Assembly (NCBI GenBank): GCA_017532425.1
Contig: JAFXJH010000022.1
Coordinates: 1-38,922, forward strand
Direction: 5' to 3'
Length of the DNA stretch: 38,922 nucleotides
Source: Clostridia bacterium
GTDB taxonomy: Bacteria; Bacillota; Clostridia; Oscillospirales; CAG-272
The position numbers were made by a program, and so were the translations under genes. This document shows, one piece after another, positions 24,724 through 33,062 of the stretch. Every line of letters begins with the position of its first letter. Position 1 is the stretch's first letter. The notes under the pieces are model-generated. The model worked only from the letters and a program-made list of their open reading frames with translations, was not told the DNA's origin and ran no database searches.

Positions 24724-26166
24724 ATGAACAGAAAAATGATAGCGTATCTCCTGGGACGTGTTTTTCTTGCCGAGTTTGTGCTTATGATCCCATCCTTGCT
24801 CATAGGCTTTGGATATGGCGAAAGGGAAGCATTTTCCTTTGTGATACCAATGGTAATACTTTTGATTGCAGGCTTGATATTTGGTCTGAAAAAGCCGCAG
24901 AATACGGTAATATACGCGCGCGAAGGATTCTTTCTCGTCGCGGCGGCGTGGATATTTATGGCTCTTATAGGAGCGCTTCCGTTCTGTATTTGCGGACACT
25001 TTGAGTCGGTGTGGGACTGTATTTTCGAAATAGTTTCGGGATTTACAACGACCGGAGCAACCGTGCTAAAGAATCCGGGTGCACTTCCGAAATGCATTCT
25101 TTTTTGGAGAAGCTTTTCACACTGGGTCGGAGGAATGGGAGTTCTCGTGTTCGTGCTTGCGATAATGCCGATGTCGGACTCACTGCATATAATGCGTGCA
25201 GAGGTGCCCGGTCCTGTTGTTGGCAAGCTCGTACCGAAAATACGTCAGACGGCAATAATTCTTTATGCGGTTTATGCCGTAATGACCGTTGTTCTCATAA
25301 TACTGCTTTGTATAGGCAAAATGCCGCTGTTTGATTCGATTTGCCATGCTTTCGGAACAGCGGGAACAGGAGGCTTTTCGGTAAGGACAGAAGGTATCGC
25401 GTACTATAACAGCGCATATATTGATATAGTAATTTCAATTTTTATGCTTCTGTTTGGAATAAACTTTAACCTCTTTTATTTGATACTCATAAAAAAAGCA
25501 AAAGAGGCTTTCAAAAGTGAAGAATTAAGATGGTATATTACAATTGTTGCCGTAGCAACTCTTACCATAGCGGTAAATATTTTGAATCAATATGAAAATA
25601 TAGCAACGGCACTAAGGTATGCTTTCTTCCAAGTTGCATCGATAATAACAACAACAGGATACGGAACTGCCGATTTCGTACTTTGGCCCGCATTTTCACA
25701 GAGCATTCTTGTTGTTCTTATGATAATCGGAGCGTGTGCAGGTTCTACGGGTGGCGGACTCAAGGTAAGCAGGCTCATCTTGCTGTTTAAAACTTTTGCA
25801 CAGGAGATGAAGCATCTTCTGCATCCGAGAGCGGTAACCACCGTACGTCTTGAAAATGCGGCTGTTAATAATTCTATTGTGATAAATACGTTGGTCTATT
25901 TCTCTTTGTATATTTTTATAACTATAATATCCACCTTAATAATATCGCTCGACGGCTTTGATTTTACTACCAATATTACCGCAGAGATTGCTTGCTTTAA
26001 CAACATTGGTCCCGGACTCGGAATGGTCGGACCTACGGGTAATTTCTCGGCATACTCACCACTTTCTAAGATGGTTCTGACTTTCAATATGCTTCTCGGA
26101 CGTCTTGAGATATTCCCGATAATAGTGTTCTTCTCGCCCGGATCGTGGAAGAAAAACGCGAGATGA
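24724..26166 (+). CDS. trkH: Potassium uptake transmembrane subunit TrkH
   Basis: Ion-conducting subunit of the Trk system, 480 aa with ten or so membrane helices. The four pore regions carry SGFTTTGATVL, AGTGGFSVRT, ITTTGYGTADF and FNNIGPGLGMVG, the selectivity-filter glycines of the SKT family. It ends with the usual positively charged WKKN after the last helix. ATG at 24724, ribosome site weak (AGAGAAATG). The second half of the gene is more AT-rich than the first. Confidence 0.94.
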   Translation: MNRKMIAYLLGRVFLAEFVLMIPSLLIGFGYGEREAFSFVIPMVILLIAGLIFGLKKPQNTVIYAREGFFLVAAAWIFMALIGALPFCICGHFESVWDCIFEIVSGFTTTGATVLKNPGALPKCILFWRSFSHWVGGMGVLVFVLAIMPMSDSLHIMRAEVPGPVVGKLVPKIRQTAIILYAVYAVMTVVLIILLCIGKMPLFDSICHAFGTAGTGGFSVRTEGIAYYNSAYIDIVISIFMLLFGINFNLFYLILIKKAKEAFKSEELRWYITIVAVATLTIAVNILNQYENIATALRYAFFQVASIITTTGYGTADFVLWPAFSQSILVVLMIIGACAGSTGGGLKVSRLILLFKTFAQEMKHLLHPRAVTTVRLENAAVNNSIVINTLVYFSLYIFITIISTLIISLDGFDFTTNITAEIACFNNIGPGLGMVGPTGNFSAYSPLSKMVLTFNMLLGRLEIFPIIVFFSPGSWKKNAR

Positions 26167-26193
26167 TATTATCCTTTCCGGAACAAAGATAAA

Positions 26194-26223
26194 CCCCGAC
26201 AGATTTTTGAAAATCTGTCGGGG
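26194..26223. terminator. Bidirectional terminator between trkH and mscS
   Basis: CCCCGACAGATTT (26194-26206) and AAATCTGTCGGGG (26211-26223) form a 13-bp stem with a 4-base loop between convergent genes, T-rich on the + side. A related hairpin occurs at 29616-29640. Confidence 0.85.
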
Positions 26224-26246
26224 TAATTTCGTTTTAAAAATGCAAA

Positions 26247-27062
26247 TTACTTTTTGTTGTCAACGTGTACGTCGAGCTGATTGAAGGGGATTTCGATTCC
26301 GTTTCTGTCGAATTCAGCCTTAACTGTTTCCATAATATCGAAATATACGTCCCAATAATCTGCGGCGTTTACCCAGCAACGGGAAACGAGGTCGATGGAG
26401 CTTGCACCGTGAGCTGTCATACGAACCATAGCACCGGGAGTTTCGAGAATCTTTTCGTGGTTCTCGAATATTGCAAGAACGATCTTCTGAGCGAGAGCAA
26501 AGTTTGCACCGTATCCGATGGAGAATGTGAAGTCCACACGGCGGATGTCTTTTCTGCTGTAGTTGATTACGTTAGAGTTTGCAAGAGCACCGTTGGGGAG
26601 AATAGCAGTCTTATTGTCGCCTGTTCTGATAGTGGTGTGAATAATGCTGATGTCTTCAACAGTACCTATAATTCCCTGAGTTTCGATGAATTCGTCAACC
26701 TTGAAGGGGCGGGTAAGGATGATAAGTATACCGCCTGCGAAGTTAGCGAGAGCGCCCTGTACAGCAAGACCGATACCTACACCTACAGCGGAGATGAGTG
26801 CAGCGATACCCGATGTCTCGATGCCGAGGTAACCGAGCATGCATATTACTACAAGTCCCTTGAGTCCGTAGTTGAAAAGTGCAACAAGGATCTTTGCGAT
26901 TATCTTGTCTGTGCCCTTCTTTTCGAGGGAGTTTTTGATTTTTTTGCTGAGCTTAGAAATGATCCAGAAGCTGATAAATATAACGATAAGAGCGAAAAGG
27001 ATCTTAAGACCTTCTGTAGTCAGCCAGTTGAGAAGTGAGGGAAGAAAATTATCCCATTCCAT
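26247..27062 (-). CDS. mscS: Small-conductance mechanosensitive channel MscS
   Basis: Opens under membrane tension to release solutes after osmotic downshock. 271 aa: three membrane helices (about 15-33, 60-83 and 88-115), the third glycine/alanine-rich pore helix with GVGIGLAVQGALANFAGGI, then the beta domain (IETQGIIGTVEDISIIHTTI, broken here by family position 145-165) and a C-terminal alpha/beta domain. It resembles the YnaI/MscS core rather than the long MscK. ATG at 27060-27062 with AAGG eleven bases ahead and a promoter at 27131-27159. Confidence 0.94.
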   Translation of the reverse strand: MEWDNFLPSLLNWLTTEGLKILFALIVIFISFWIISKLSKKIKNSLEKKGTDKIIAKILVALFNYGLKGLVVICMLGYLGIETSGIAALISAVGVGIGLAVQGALANFAGGILIILTRPFKVDEFIETQGIIGTVEDISIIHTTIRTGDNKTAILPNGALANSNVINYSRKDIRRVDFTFSIGYGANFALAQKIVLAIFENHEKILETPGAMVRMTAHGASSIDLVSRCWVNAADYWDVYFDIMETVKAEFDRNGIEIPFNQLDVHVDNKK

Positions 27063-27130
27063 TTTTGAAAGCCTTCTTTCATAATAAATTTTGCTATATC
27101 AGTCAATTAAGCCCAATATGCACTATAAAT

Positions 27131-27159
27131 AATTTAGCACAAAAATCAATCGTTGTCAA
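27131..27159 (-). promoter_or_regulatory. Promoter of mscS
   Basis: On the minus strand TTGACA (27154-27159), 17 bp, TAAATT (27131-27136), about 69 bp before the start codon. Confidence 0.65.
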
Positions 27160-27213
27160 TATAATTTTGTCAATGATTTGAAATATTCTCAAAATTTTAC
27201 TGCGACGTGTTTT

Positions 27214-28716
27214 TTATTTTGCGTAAACCTTTGCGTTTTTATCTCCAAATATGTTTTCTATCTTTTCGTCTGCATTTTCGTCGAAAATGAGAATTTCGGG
27301 CTCTTTTTCTTCATTTGCGCCGTACTGACCGAGCATACCGCCGAGATTCTGAACGTAGGTGTTTTCATACATTTCGGGACAGCTTTCTTGCTTTTCGGCG
27401 ACGAGATGAAGCATTCTGTAAGCCGCGCGGTCGAAAATATTGTGGTGTATTCTGAAAGCACTTGCCTTGTTTGTATAGCTCCAGCCCTTGATGTGCGCAG
27501 GAGTGTCCGTGTTGTGCCTTTGCTGTCCCCAGCCGTAGCCGGAAAGACGCAGGATATTTCCGCATATCGTGATGTTTTCCATATAGCTTTCGCTGTCGCC
27601 GTTATTCATTTCAAGGAAATATTCGATAGAGTAAACGCAGTTTTCAACGAGATTGTCCTTGTAGAGCACGTTCTTCATAATACGCTTCTTTCCAAACGTC
27701 GTTACCTGATGCGTCATACCTGCGTCGTAGCACTGATATATGTAGCAGTTTTCGACCGTGTAATCCTCACAGCTTCCGTATATCTCAACGCCGTTGCCGA
27801 ATCGCGTGACCGTACCTCTGCCGCCCTGCGGATAGTTGGGGTCAGTGCCGAAATAATGCTGGATCGTACCGCCTATCCATCCGATCTCACAGTTTGTGAC
27901 CTTGAGACCCTTCGTGAGCTTGCCGCCCGAAGCTATAGCGTGGTGCCCGATATATTTGAGGCAGAGATTGTCGATGTGAACGTTTTCGTTTGCTCCAACA
28001 GAGAACATTACGCGGCGCACTACCGCCTCAATAGAGTCAAATATCTCGCCGGGATTGCCCCTGTCACATCTCAGATAGAGATCGCCGAGGCTTTTGTCAC
28101 ACATTTTCGGAATGGGGAAGCTTTCGCCCTTTGACGGCTCTTCGGTGAGAAGCTCATCAAAATGCCAATAGATGTCGAGATCGCGTACCATTTCTTCCTT
28201 CATATCGAAAAGCTTGCTTTCGTCGTTTCTGCAGACAAAACGGCCTTTTATGTAGGAGGGAATAAGCTTTACCGAGTGATATTCGCCCTCGTTAAAGACG
28301 AGCGTGCCGGGATCGAGGATCTTTTCATTAAGCTTCCAGATGTGGTGCTCTTTGTCGTATTCGCTCCACAGCGTGCTCTCGGCGAGCGATCTGTCCCATC
28401 CGTAGAATTTCGGCTTTTCGCCGGAACCGAAGGCGGCGTAAGTAACACCCCTTTGTGCATAGACTCTTCCGCGGAAGAGGTCGCCTCTTTTGAAAAATAC
28501 TCCGTCGCCCTCTTTAAGATCGGCACTTGATACCTTTTCGAGCGTTTTCCACGCGTTTTCGGGCGAGCGACCGTCGTTTTCGTCGCTTCCCGAGCTGCTT
28601 ACGTAGTATTTCGTGCCATTTACCGTTATATTGTCGGCAGAAGAGAGGATCTCCTGCTTGCGCTTTTCGTAAAGCTTTTCCACCTCGCGTATTGCGGTGC
28701 TATTGTAAGTAACCAT
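27214..28716 (-). CDS. Right-handed parallel beta-helix protein
   Basis: 500 aa. It begins after about 35 residues with YYVSSSGSDENDGRSPENAW, the typical opening of pectate-lyase-like beta-helix enzymes (DUF1565 type). Repeated short strands follow (VHIDNLCLKYIG, LKVTNCEIGWIG, YTVENCYIYQCYDAG, NVLYKDNLVENC, NITICGNILR, FRIHHNIFDRA). This fold is common in polysaccharide lyases and hydrolases, but no catalytic set could be assigned. No signal peptide is visible, so it appears to stay in the cell, unusual for a polysaccharide-active beta-helix. ATG at 28714-28716 with AAAGG. Monocistronic by spacing. Confidence 0.85.
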   Translation of the reverse strand: MVTYNSTAIREVEKLYEKRKQEILSSADNITVNGTKYYVSSSGSDENDGRSPENAWKTLEKVSSADLKEGDGVFFKRGDLFRGRVYAQRGVTYAAFGSGEKPKFYGWDRSLAESTLWSEYDKEHHIWKLNEKILDPGTLVFNEGEYHSVKLIPSYIKGRFVCRNDESKLFDMKEEMVRDLDIYWHFDELLTEEPSKGESFPIPKMCDKSLGDLYLRCDRGNPGEIFDSIEAVVRRVMFSVGANENVHIDNLCLKYIGHHAIASGGKLTKGLKVTNCEIGWIGGTIQHYFGTDPNYPQGGRGTVTRFGNGVEIYGSCEDYTVENCYIYQCYDAGMTHQVTTFGKKRIMKNVLYKDNLVENCVYSIEYFLEMNNGDSESYMENITICGNILRLSGYGWGQQRHNTDTPAHIKGWSYTNKASAFRIHHNIFDRAAYRMLHLVAEKQESCPEMYENTYVQNLGGMLGQYGANEEKEPEILIFDENADEKIENIFGDKNAKVYAK

Positions 28717-28757
28717 AGTAAAAACCTTTCACTTAAACTTTTATTTTCACGGATATA

Positions 28758-28976
28758 TTATTTCAGCTTTCTCGGTGTGTCAATAAGTCCTGCGAGATAA
28801 TCGAGCGAAATATTGTAGTATTTTGCCAATGTTACAAAATGATGCATTGGCATTTCACGCTTTCCGCTTTCATAAAGCTGATATTGCTGTCTTGTAATAT
28901 TTAAAACAAGGGCAATATCTTCTTGCTTCTTGTCTGTGTCCTCTCTGGTATCTTTCAGTCGTTGATAAGTGTACAT
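28758..28976 (-). CDS. XRE-family helix-turn-helix regulator
   Basis: 72 aa, a single Cro/CI-type domain: KKQEDIALVLNITRQQYQLYESGKREM (first helices and recognition helix, about 16-42), then MHHFVTLAKYYNISLDYLAGL. No other domain. ATG at 28974-28976 with GGAGATAAC. It is divergent from the DUF6809 gene, and the shared region holds repeated GCATTC/GAATGC palindromes over the promoters, so it probably represses both genes. Confidence 0.92.
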   Translation of the reverse strand: MYTYQRLKDTREDTDKKQEDIALVLNITRQQYQLYESGKREMPMHHFVTLAKYYNISLDYLAGLIDTPRKLK

Positions 28977-29013
28977 ATGTTATCTCCAATTAAAAATATA
29001 AGTTCATAAAATT

Positions 29014-29019
29014 ATTATA
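29014..29019 (-). promoter_or_regulatory. Likely -10 box of the XRE gene
   Basis: TATAAT on the minus strand, 38 bp before the XRE start. No good -35 lies 17 bp away; the 29025-29040 palindrome is in that place. Confidence 0.5.
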
Positions 29020-29024
29020 GCATT

Positions 29025-29040
29025 GCATTCAAAAAAATGC
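29025..29040. promoter_or_regulatory. Operator-like site 1
   Basis: GCATTCAAAAAAATGC: 16 bp with GCATT/AATGC arms, inside the XRE promoter region. Confidence 0.6.
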
Positions 29041-29069
29041 TTGACAAGCATTCAAATGAATGCTATAAT
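29041..29069 (+). promoter_or_regulatory. Consensus promoter of the DUF6809 gene with built-in operator
   Basis: TTGACA (29041-29046), 17 bp, TATAAT (29064-29069). The spacer itself is a palindrome, GCATTC-AAAT-GAATGC (29048-29063). A repressor there would block RNA polymerase directly. Confidence 0.9.
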
Positions 29070-29077
29070 AGCTTCGG

Positions 29078-29093
29078 GCACGTGAATGAATGC
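29078..29093. promoter_or_regulatory. Operator-like site 3 (half conserved)
   Basis: GCACGTGAATGAATGC keeps the GAATGC half and the 16-bp length of the other sites. Just after the transcription start region. Confidence 0.4.
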
Positions 29094-29112
29094 AAACAAA
29101 AGGAGAAATATG

Positions 29113-29382
29113 ATGAAAGAAATACTTGAAAAATTATGGACCGAATACCTCGCAGAGGAATGTGCACAAATGGATACCGACGAAGAAAGAAAGCTTACCG
29201 AAAATACGGGGAGTCTGCACGAGAAAGTAAACGCTTTGCTTGGTAAAGAAGAGAGGGAGGCTCTTGAGAAATACGTTGATGCGATATATGATATGGAAGC
29301 TCTCTTTGTGAAAAAGGCGTTTTTCAAGGGATGCGAATTTACCCTTTCATTTTTGCTTGAGGCGGGGACTTTTGGGGATTAG
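29113..29382 (+). CDS. DUF6809-like small protein
   Basis: 89 aa, predicted all-helical and cytosolic. The stretch LLGKEEREALEKYVDAIYDMEALFVKKAFFKGCEF (residues split by family core 44-78) resembles the DUF6809 family found in Clostridia, often beside XRE regulators or mobile genes; function unknown. ATG at 29113 chosen over the one directly before it (29110) because AGGAG is then 7 bases away. It is driven by a full-consensus promoter with operators, so it should be strongly expressed once repression is lifted. Confidence 0.7.
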   Translation: MKEILEKLWTEYLAEECAQMDTDEERKLTENTGSLHEKVNALLGKEEREALEKYVDAIYDMEALFVKKAFFKGCEFTLSFLLEAGTFGD

Positions 29383-29460
29383 AAAGTTCTTTTAAATAAA
29401 TTCAGTTATAAATAAAAAAACAGAGCATATGAAAGGGTGTGCAAAATTAGCGAAAAATTG

Positions 29461-29591
29461 AAAAGCCTTCCCCAGTGGGGGAAGACGTGGCAAAATCGTC
29501 AAAGACGATTGACGGATGAGGTGTTCTAAACTCAAAGCAACTCCTCATCCACCGCTTCGCGGTCCCCCTTCTCCCGCAGGAGAAGGCTTTT
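29461..29591. mobile_element. MITE-like element, 131 bp
   Basis: Ends in perfect 10-bp inverted repeats AAAAGCCTTC (29461-29470) and GAAGGCTTTT (29582-29591). Inside are further stems: TTCCCC/GGGGAA, AATCGTC-AAA-GACGATT, GGATGAGG/CCTCATCC (29514-29521 and 29543-29550), ACCGC-TTC-GCGGT. It has no coding capacity. No clear target-site duplication was seen. Confidence 0.75.
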
Positions 29592-29815
29592 TATATGCAG
29601 TAAATAAAGATTCATCCCGACAGATTTTCAAAGTCTGCCGAAAATTATGTGTCGCGGACCGTCGAGGTAGCGAAGCGGCGTCCACGGTAGTGAATGACAG
29701 CCTAAATGGCTGTCAGAGCCGTGGCGGGACCGAACCGAAGTGAGACCGCCGGTCCCTACAAATTGTAATCTTCCTTATGAGAAGGAGCCTAAGGGAGGAT
29801 TTTTTATTACATATT
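29592..29815. other. Gene-free stretch with hairpin repeats before fakA
   Basis: Holds CCCGACAGATTTTCAAAGTC-type hairpin (29616-29640, related to 26194-26223), TGACAGCC-TAAAT-GGCTGTCA (near 29694-29717), GGACCG/CGGTCC (near 29730-29755) and an AATCTTCCTTA/TAAGGGAGGATT stem ahead of the fakA stop (29767-29801). The last may end transcription. No gene is supported. Confidence 0.6.
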
Positions 29816-31546
29816 TTATTCTGCAACGAATATATACGGATATATCTCCTGACCGCCGTCTATGAAATAGACCTCGGCATCGGGATATTTTTCTGCAAGA
29901 TACTCTGTAAGCTGACTCTGCTCGGACTCGTTTGAATCCTCGCCGCAGAATACTGTCAGCATAAATTTTTCGGGAAGATCGAGCAGCATCGATGCGAGTG
30001 TGCAGGTCGCGCTCATCTTATCGGGATCGGACACAACTATCTCTTTATTTATAATTCCGATAGTATCACCGCTGTTTATATGCACGCCGTTCATATCTGC
30101 GTCGCGTATAGAGGGCGAAACGTATCCTGCTGTAACTCTCTGCATCGCCTCTTCCATTTCGGCGATAACAGCGTCAACGTCGGGATTATCGTAATTTGCC
30201 GCAGATATCGCCACGTAGCCCGTTCCGATATTTTTACTCGGAAGCACGTGTACCTTTGCCTTTTCGTAAAGATCTCCTGCCTGCTGTGCAGCCATAAAGA
30301 TATTTCCGTTATTCGGGAAAACAAAGATATGCTCTGCCGAAATCTTTGCAAAGGCCTCAAGAAAATCGTTTGTCGACGGATTCTGTGTCTGTCCGCCGTG
30401 TACTATCACGTCAGTACCCAGCTCAAGGAAAAGATTTTCAACGCCCGGTCCGTTACTTACCGCAACCACCGCGTATCTCTTTGCGGGAGATGCGTTTTCT
30501 TCTTCCTTTACGGGAGCGCTCTGTGCGTCCGGAGCGTTTTCTCCGAGTTCTGTATGCTGTACTGACATATTTTCTATCTTTACGGTCAGAAATTCACCGT
30601 ATTTACGGCAATATTCAAGCACCTTTTCGGGTGTGAAGGTATGAACGTGAAGCTTTACTATACTGTCTGTTTTAAAAGCAACGACAGAATCGCCGATGCT
30701 TACGAGGAATGCTCTGAGCGTGTCTATATCGAATGCATCGATATCTGTTTTTGAGTGCTGAAGCTGAAGAAGGAGTTCCGTGCAGTAGCCGTAGGTCATT
30801 TCGCTGTTTGCGTCAAATGCAAAGGTCGTAACTGCCGGCGCTTTTTTAATCTCATACGGAGTGCCGTCATCTGCTATCTCCTCACCGTTAAGAACTCTGT
30901 TAAATCCGTCCATTATGTAGAGAAGCCCTGCTCCGCCGCTATCTACAACGCCTGCTTCCTTCAGAACGGAGAGTATCTCCGGTGTACGGTCGAGAGAGGC
31001 GTGCATTTCCTTTACGAGATCGGCAAAAAGTGTACGTATCGTACTCTTAGGCGTGATCTGCGATACTGCATATTCTACCGCTTCTCTTGCTACTGTAAGT
31101 ATCGTTCCCTCAGTAGGTGTCATTACCGAGGAATACGCCTGCTGAACGCCGAGCTCAAGCGCGTGACCGAAGGTATACGGGTCAGCCTTTTCCGATGTCT
31201 CAAGACCCTTTGCCATTCCCGCAAAGAACTGAGAAAGGATAACTCCCGAATTTCCGCGTGCGCCGAGAAGCATACCGTGCGAAAGAGTCTTCATAACCTC
31301 CGCAAGGTCATCCGAATCAATATTTTCGATAGCCGCGATTCCGCTCTCGATAGTCATACGCATATTGTCTCCGGTATCACCGTCGGGAACAGGAAAAACA
31401 TTCAGCTTATTGACCTCTTCCGCATTCGAGCGAAGCTGCTTTGCGCCTCCGCGAGCCATCTTCGAAAGAAGAAGTCCGCCGAGATATTTTATGTTTTTCA
31501 TATTTATGACGCCGTGATCGGACGATTTCTCTTCTTTTTTAGCCAT
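29816..31546 (-). CDS. fakA: Fatty acid kinase FakA (DAK2/YloV family)
   Basis: Phosphorylates fatty acids held by a FakB (DegV) protein, giving acyl-phosphate for phospholipid synthesis. 576 aa. The N-terminal DAK2 kinase domain has the Mg-ATP motif VNKLNVFPVPDGDTGDNM (Asp55, Asp57, Asp60) and GARGNSGVILSQFF (about 95-108), a middle domain follows, and the C-terminal DegV-like domain includes GGQTQNPSTNDFLEA and FPNNGNIFMAAQQA. ATG at 31544-31546; AAAGG lies 16 bases upstream, a bit far. It follows a degV gene by 41 bp, so kinase and fatty-acid carrier are made together. Confidence 0.92.
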   Translation of the reverse strand: MAKKEEKSSDHGVINMKNIKYLGGLLLSKMARGGAKQLRSNAEEVNKLNVFPVPDGDTGDNMRMTIESGIAAIENIDSDDLAEVMKTLSHGMLLGARGNSGVILSQFFAGMAKGLETSEKADPYTFGHALELGVQQAYSSVMTPTEGTILTVAREAVEYAVSQITPKSTIRTLFADLVKEMHASLDRTPEILSVLKEAGVVDSGGAGLLYIMDGFNRVLNGEEIADDGTPYEIKKAPAVTTFAFDANSEMTYGYCTELLLQLQHSKTDIDAFDIDTLRAFLVSIGDSVVAFKTDSIVKLHVHTFTPEKVLEYCRKYGEFLTVKIENMSVQHTELGENAPDAQSAPVKEEENASPAKRYAVVAVSNGPGVENLFLELGTDVIVHGGQTQNPSTNDFLEAFAKISAEHIFVFPNNGNIFMAAQQAGDLYEKAKVHVLPSKNIGTGYVAISAANYDNPDVDAVIAEMEEAMQRVTAGYVSPSIRDADMNGVHINSGDTIGIINKEIVVSDPDKMSATCTLASMLLDLPEKFMLTVFCGEDSNESEQSQLTEYLAEKYPDAEVYFIDGGQEIYPYIFVAE

Positions 31547-31587
31547 AATACAAACCCATTTCCTTTATATTTTTGAAATGCAGAAGC

Positions 31588-32454
31588 TTATCTTCCTTTT
31601 CCTACGAAGAAGAGTGCGAGTGTGCCAGGTCCGGAGTGTGCGCCGATTACCGTGCCGACGTCTGTAATGAGACTTACGCTTGCGCCGTATCTTGTCTTCA
31701 GAAGTTCTGCAAGATACTGTGCATCAGCGATGCAGTCGCCGTGCGAAATAAATATATCGCCCGAGTCAAGCTTTGTTGCGAGTGCGCCGTACTTATCTGC
31801 AAGAGCCGCAATAGAGGTCTTTCTGCCGCGCACCTTTGAAAGAGGAATGAGGTGTCCTTCGTTATCCATATGAAGAACGGGCTTTATGCCGAGCATATTT
31901 CCGAAGAATGCCGCTGTCGGGCTTACGCGTCCGCCTCGCTTGAGATATACGAGATCGTCAACTGTAAACCAGATTGAGATCTTGAACTTGATATCCTCTG
32001 CAAAGGCTGCCGCCTCCTCGATAGTCGCGCCTTCCTTCTGCTTATCGAGTGTAAGCTTAAGGATAAGTCCCTGTCCTGCCGAAGCCGCAAGTGTATCTAC
32101 CGTTATTATCTTGCGTTCGGGATATTTATCAGCGAGCTGCTGTGTTGCAAGGCGTGCCGAATTAAATGTCGTGCTGAGTCCTGAGGAAAAGCCTATATAA
32201 AGCAGGTCCTTACCGTCCTTAAGATATTCCTCGAAAGCAGACGCAAATGTCTCTACGTTAACGGCAGAGGTCTTTGCAACTGCGCCCTCGCGCATTTTTG
32301 CGTAGAATTCACTTGAATTCATATCCTCGTTTGAATATTCCTTTTCAGATCCGTCAAATCGGAAGTTCAGACTCTTGTAGGGTACTCCCCATTCACTCAG
32401 AAGATCAGGCTTTATATCGCAACCTGAGTCGGTGAAGATTACGTAATTACTCAT
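31588..32454 (-). CDS. DegV family fatty acid-binding protein (FakB)
   Basis: 288 aa, a DegV/EDD-fold protein that holds one fatty acid for FakA. Motifs: IFTDSGCDI near the start, TSAVNVETFASAFEEYL, then YIGFSSGLSTTFNSA (the usual fatty-acid carboxylate-binding serines) and VYLKRGGRVSPTAAFFGNM-type segment with LKRGGR. ATG at 32452-32454 with AAGGAG. It lies 45 bp after marR and 41 bp before fakA, making a regulator-carrier-kinase operon. Confidence 0.92.
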   Translation of the reverse strand: MSNYVIFTDSGCDIKPDLLSEWGVPYKSLNFRFDGSEKEYSNEDMNSSEFYAKMREGAVAKTSAVNVETFASAFEEYLKDGKDLLYIGFSSGLSTTFNSARLATQQLADKYPERKIITVDTLAASAGQGLILKLTLDKQKEGATIEEAAAFAEDIKFKISIWFTVDDLVYLKRGGRVSPTAAFFGNMLGIKPVLHMDNEGHLIPLSKVRGRKTSIAALADKYGALATKLDSGDIFISHGDCIADAQYLAELLKTRYGASVSLITDVGTVIGAHSGPGTLALFFVGKGR

Positions 32455-32499
32455 TTTCAGTTCTCCTTTTGGTTGAGTTTGATCAAATATACAAATAGA

Positions 32500-32946
32500 C
32501 TAATTTTCATATTTATCGCATATTTTTTGGAGGTTTTCGCTTATCAGATAAAGCATACGGTAGAGATTCTCGCGCTCGTCGTTCGATATTCCCTCGCCCG
32601 ACTGATTGAGAATACCGGTAATTCTTTCAAAGATCCTTTTTCCTACTTCTGTTCCCTTTTCGGTAAGTTCAAGCTGTCTTTTATATCTCTTATATTCTTT
32701 ATCTACGGATTTTATATATCCGTTATTTTCAAGAAATTCTATTGATCTTGATATTGATGCCTTATCCTCCTCGCAAACGTCGCACAGCTCTTTTGAGGTG
32801 AGCGTTCCCACTGTATAAAGATAGTACAGACAAGATACGTGCGTACTTTTCAGATCAAACTCTGCCATCTCCTCTGTTTTTATCTTTCTTATACATCTGT
32901 TTATTTTTGCTATAAGCACCGTAAAATTTTTAAACCGTTCTTGCAT
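32500..32946 (-). CDS. MarR-family regulator of the fak operon
   Basis: 148 aa winged-helix protein: DNA-binding part SKELCDVCEEDKASISRSIEFL with the wing YKRYKRQLELTEKG, flanked by dimerisation helices. A longer frame runs to 33018, but the ATG at 32944-32946 has CGGAGAAATT and follows the promoter. The first gene of the marR-degV-fakA operon. A palindrome lies on its promoter, so it probably represses its own operon. By position it may sense acyl groups, like FabT; this is inference. Confidence 0.9.
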   Translation of the reverse strand: MQERFKNFTVLIAKINRCIRKIKTEEMAEFDLKSTHVSCLYYLYTVGTLTSKELCDVCEEDKASISRSIEFLENNGYIKSVDKEYKRYKRQLELTEKGTEVGKRIFERITGILNQSGEGISNDERENLYRMLYLISENLQKICDKYEN

Positions 32947-32986
32947 AATTTCTCCGAGACATACTAAAACATAGATTTGCAGGTTA

Positions 32987-33019
32987 ATTATAACATATCG
33001 TTGTTGATTTGTCAACAAC
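32987..33019 (-). promoter_or_regulatory. Consensus promoter with palindromic operator of the marR-fak operon
   Basis: On the minus strand TTGACA (33010-33015), 17 bp, TATAAT (32987-32992). The 20-bp sequence GTTGTTGATTTGTCAACAAC (33000-33019) has perfect 8-bp arms and covers the -35 box, a typical repressor site. Confidence 0.88.
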
Positions 33020-33062
33020 TTTTGATATAATATATTCCTTCAGTAAAAAATATTCAACAAAC

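Noticed and set aside
29461..29760. Possible CRISPR array in the repeat-rich stretch
   Set aside because: The repeats are inverted, of unequal length and not spaced by unique spacers.
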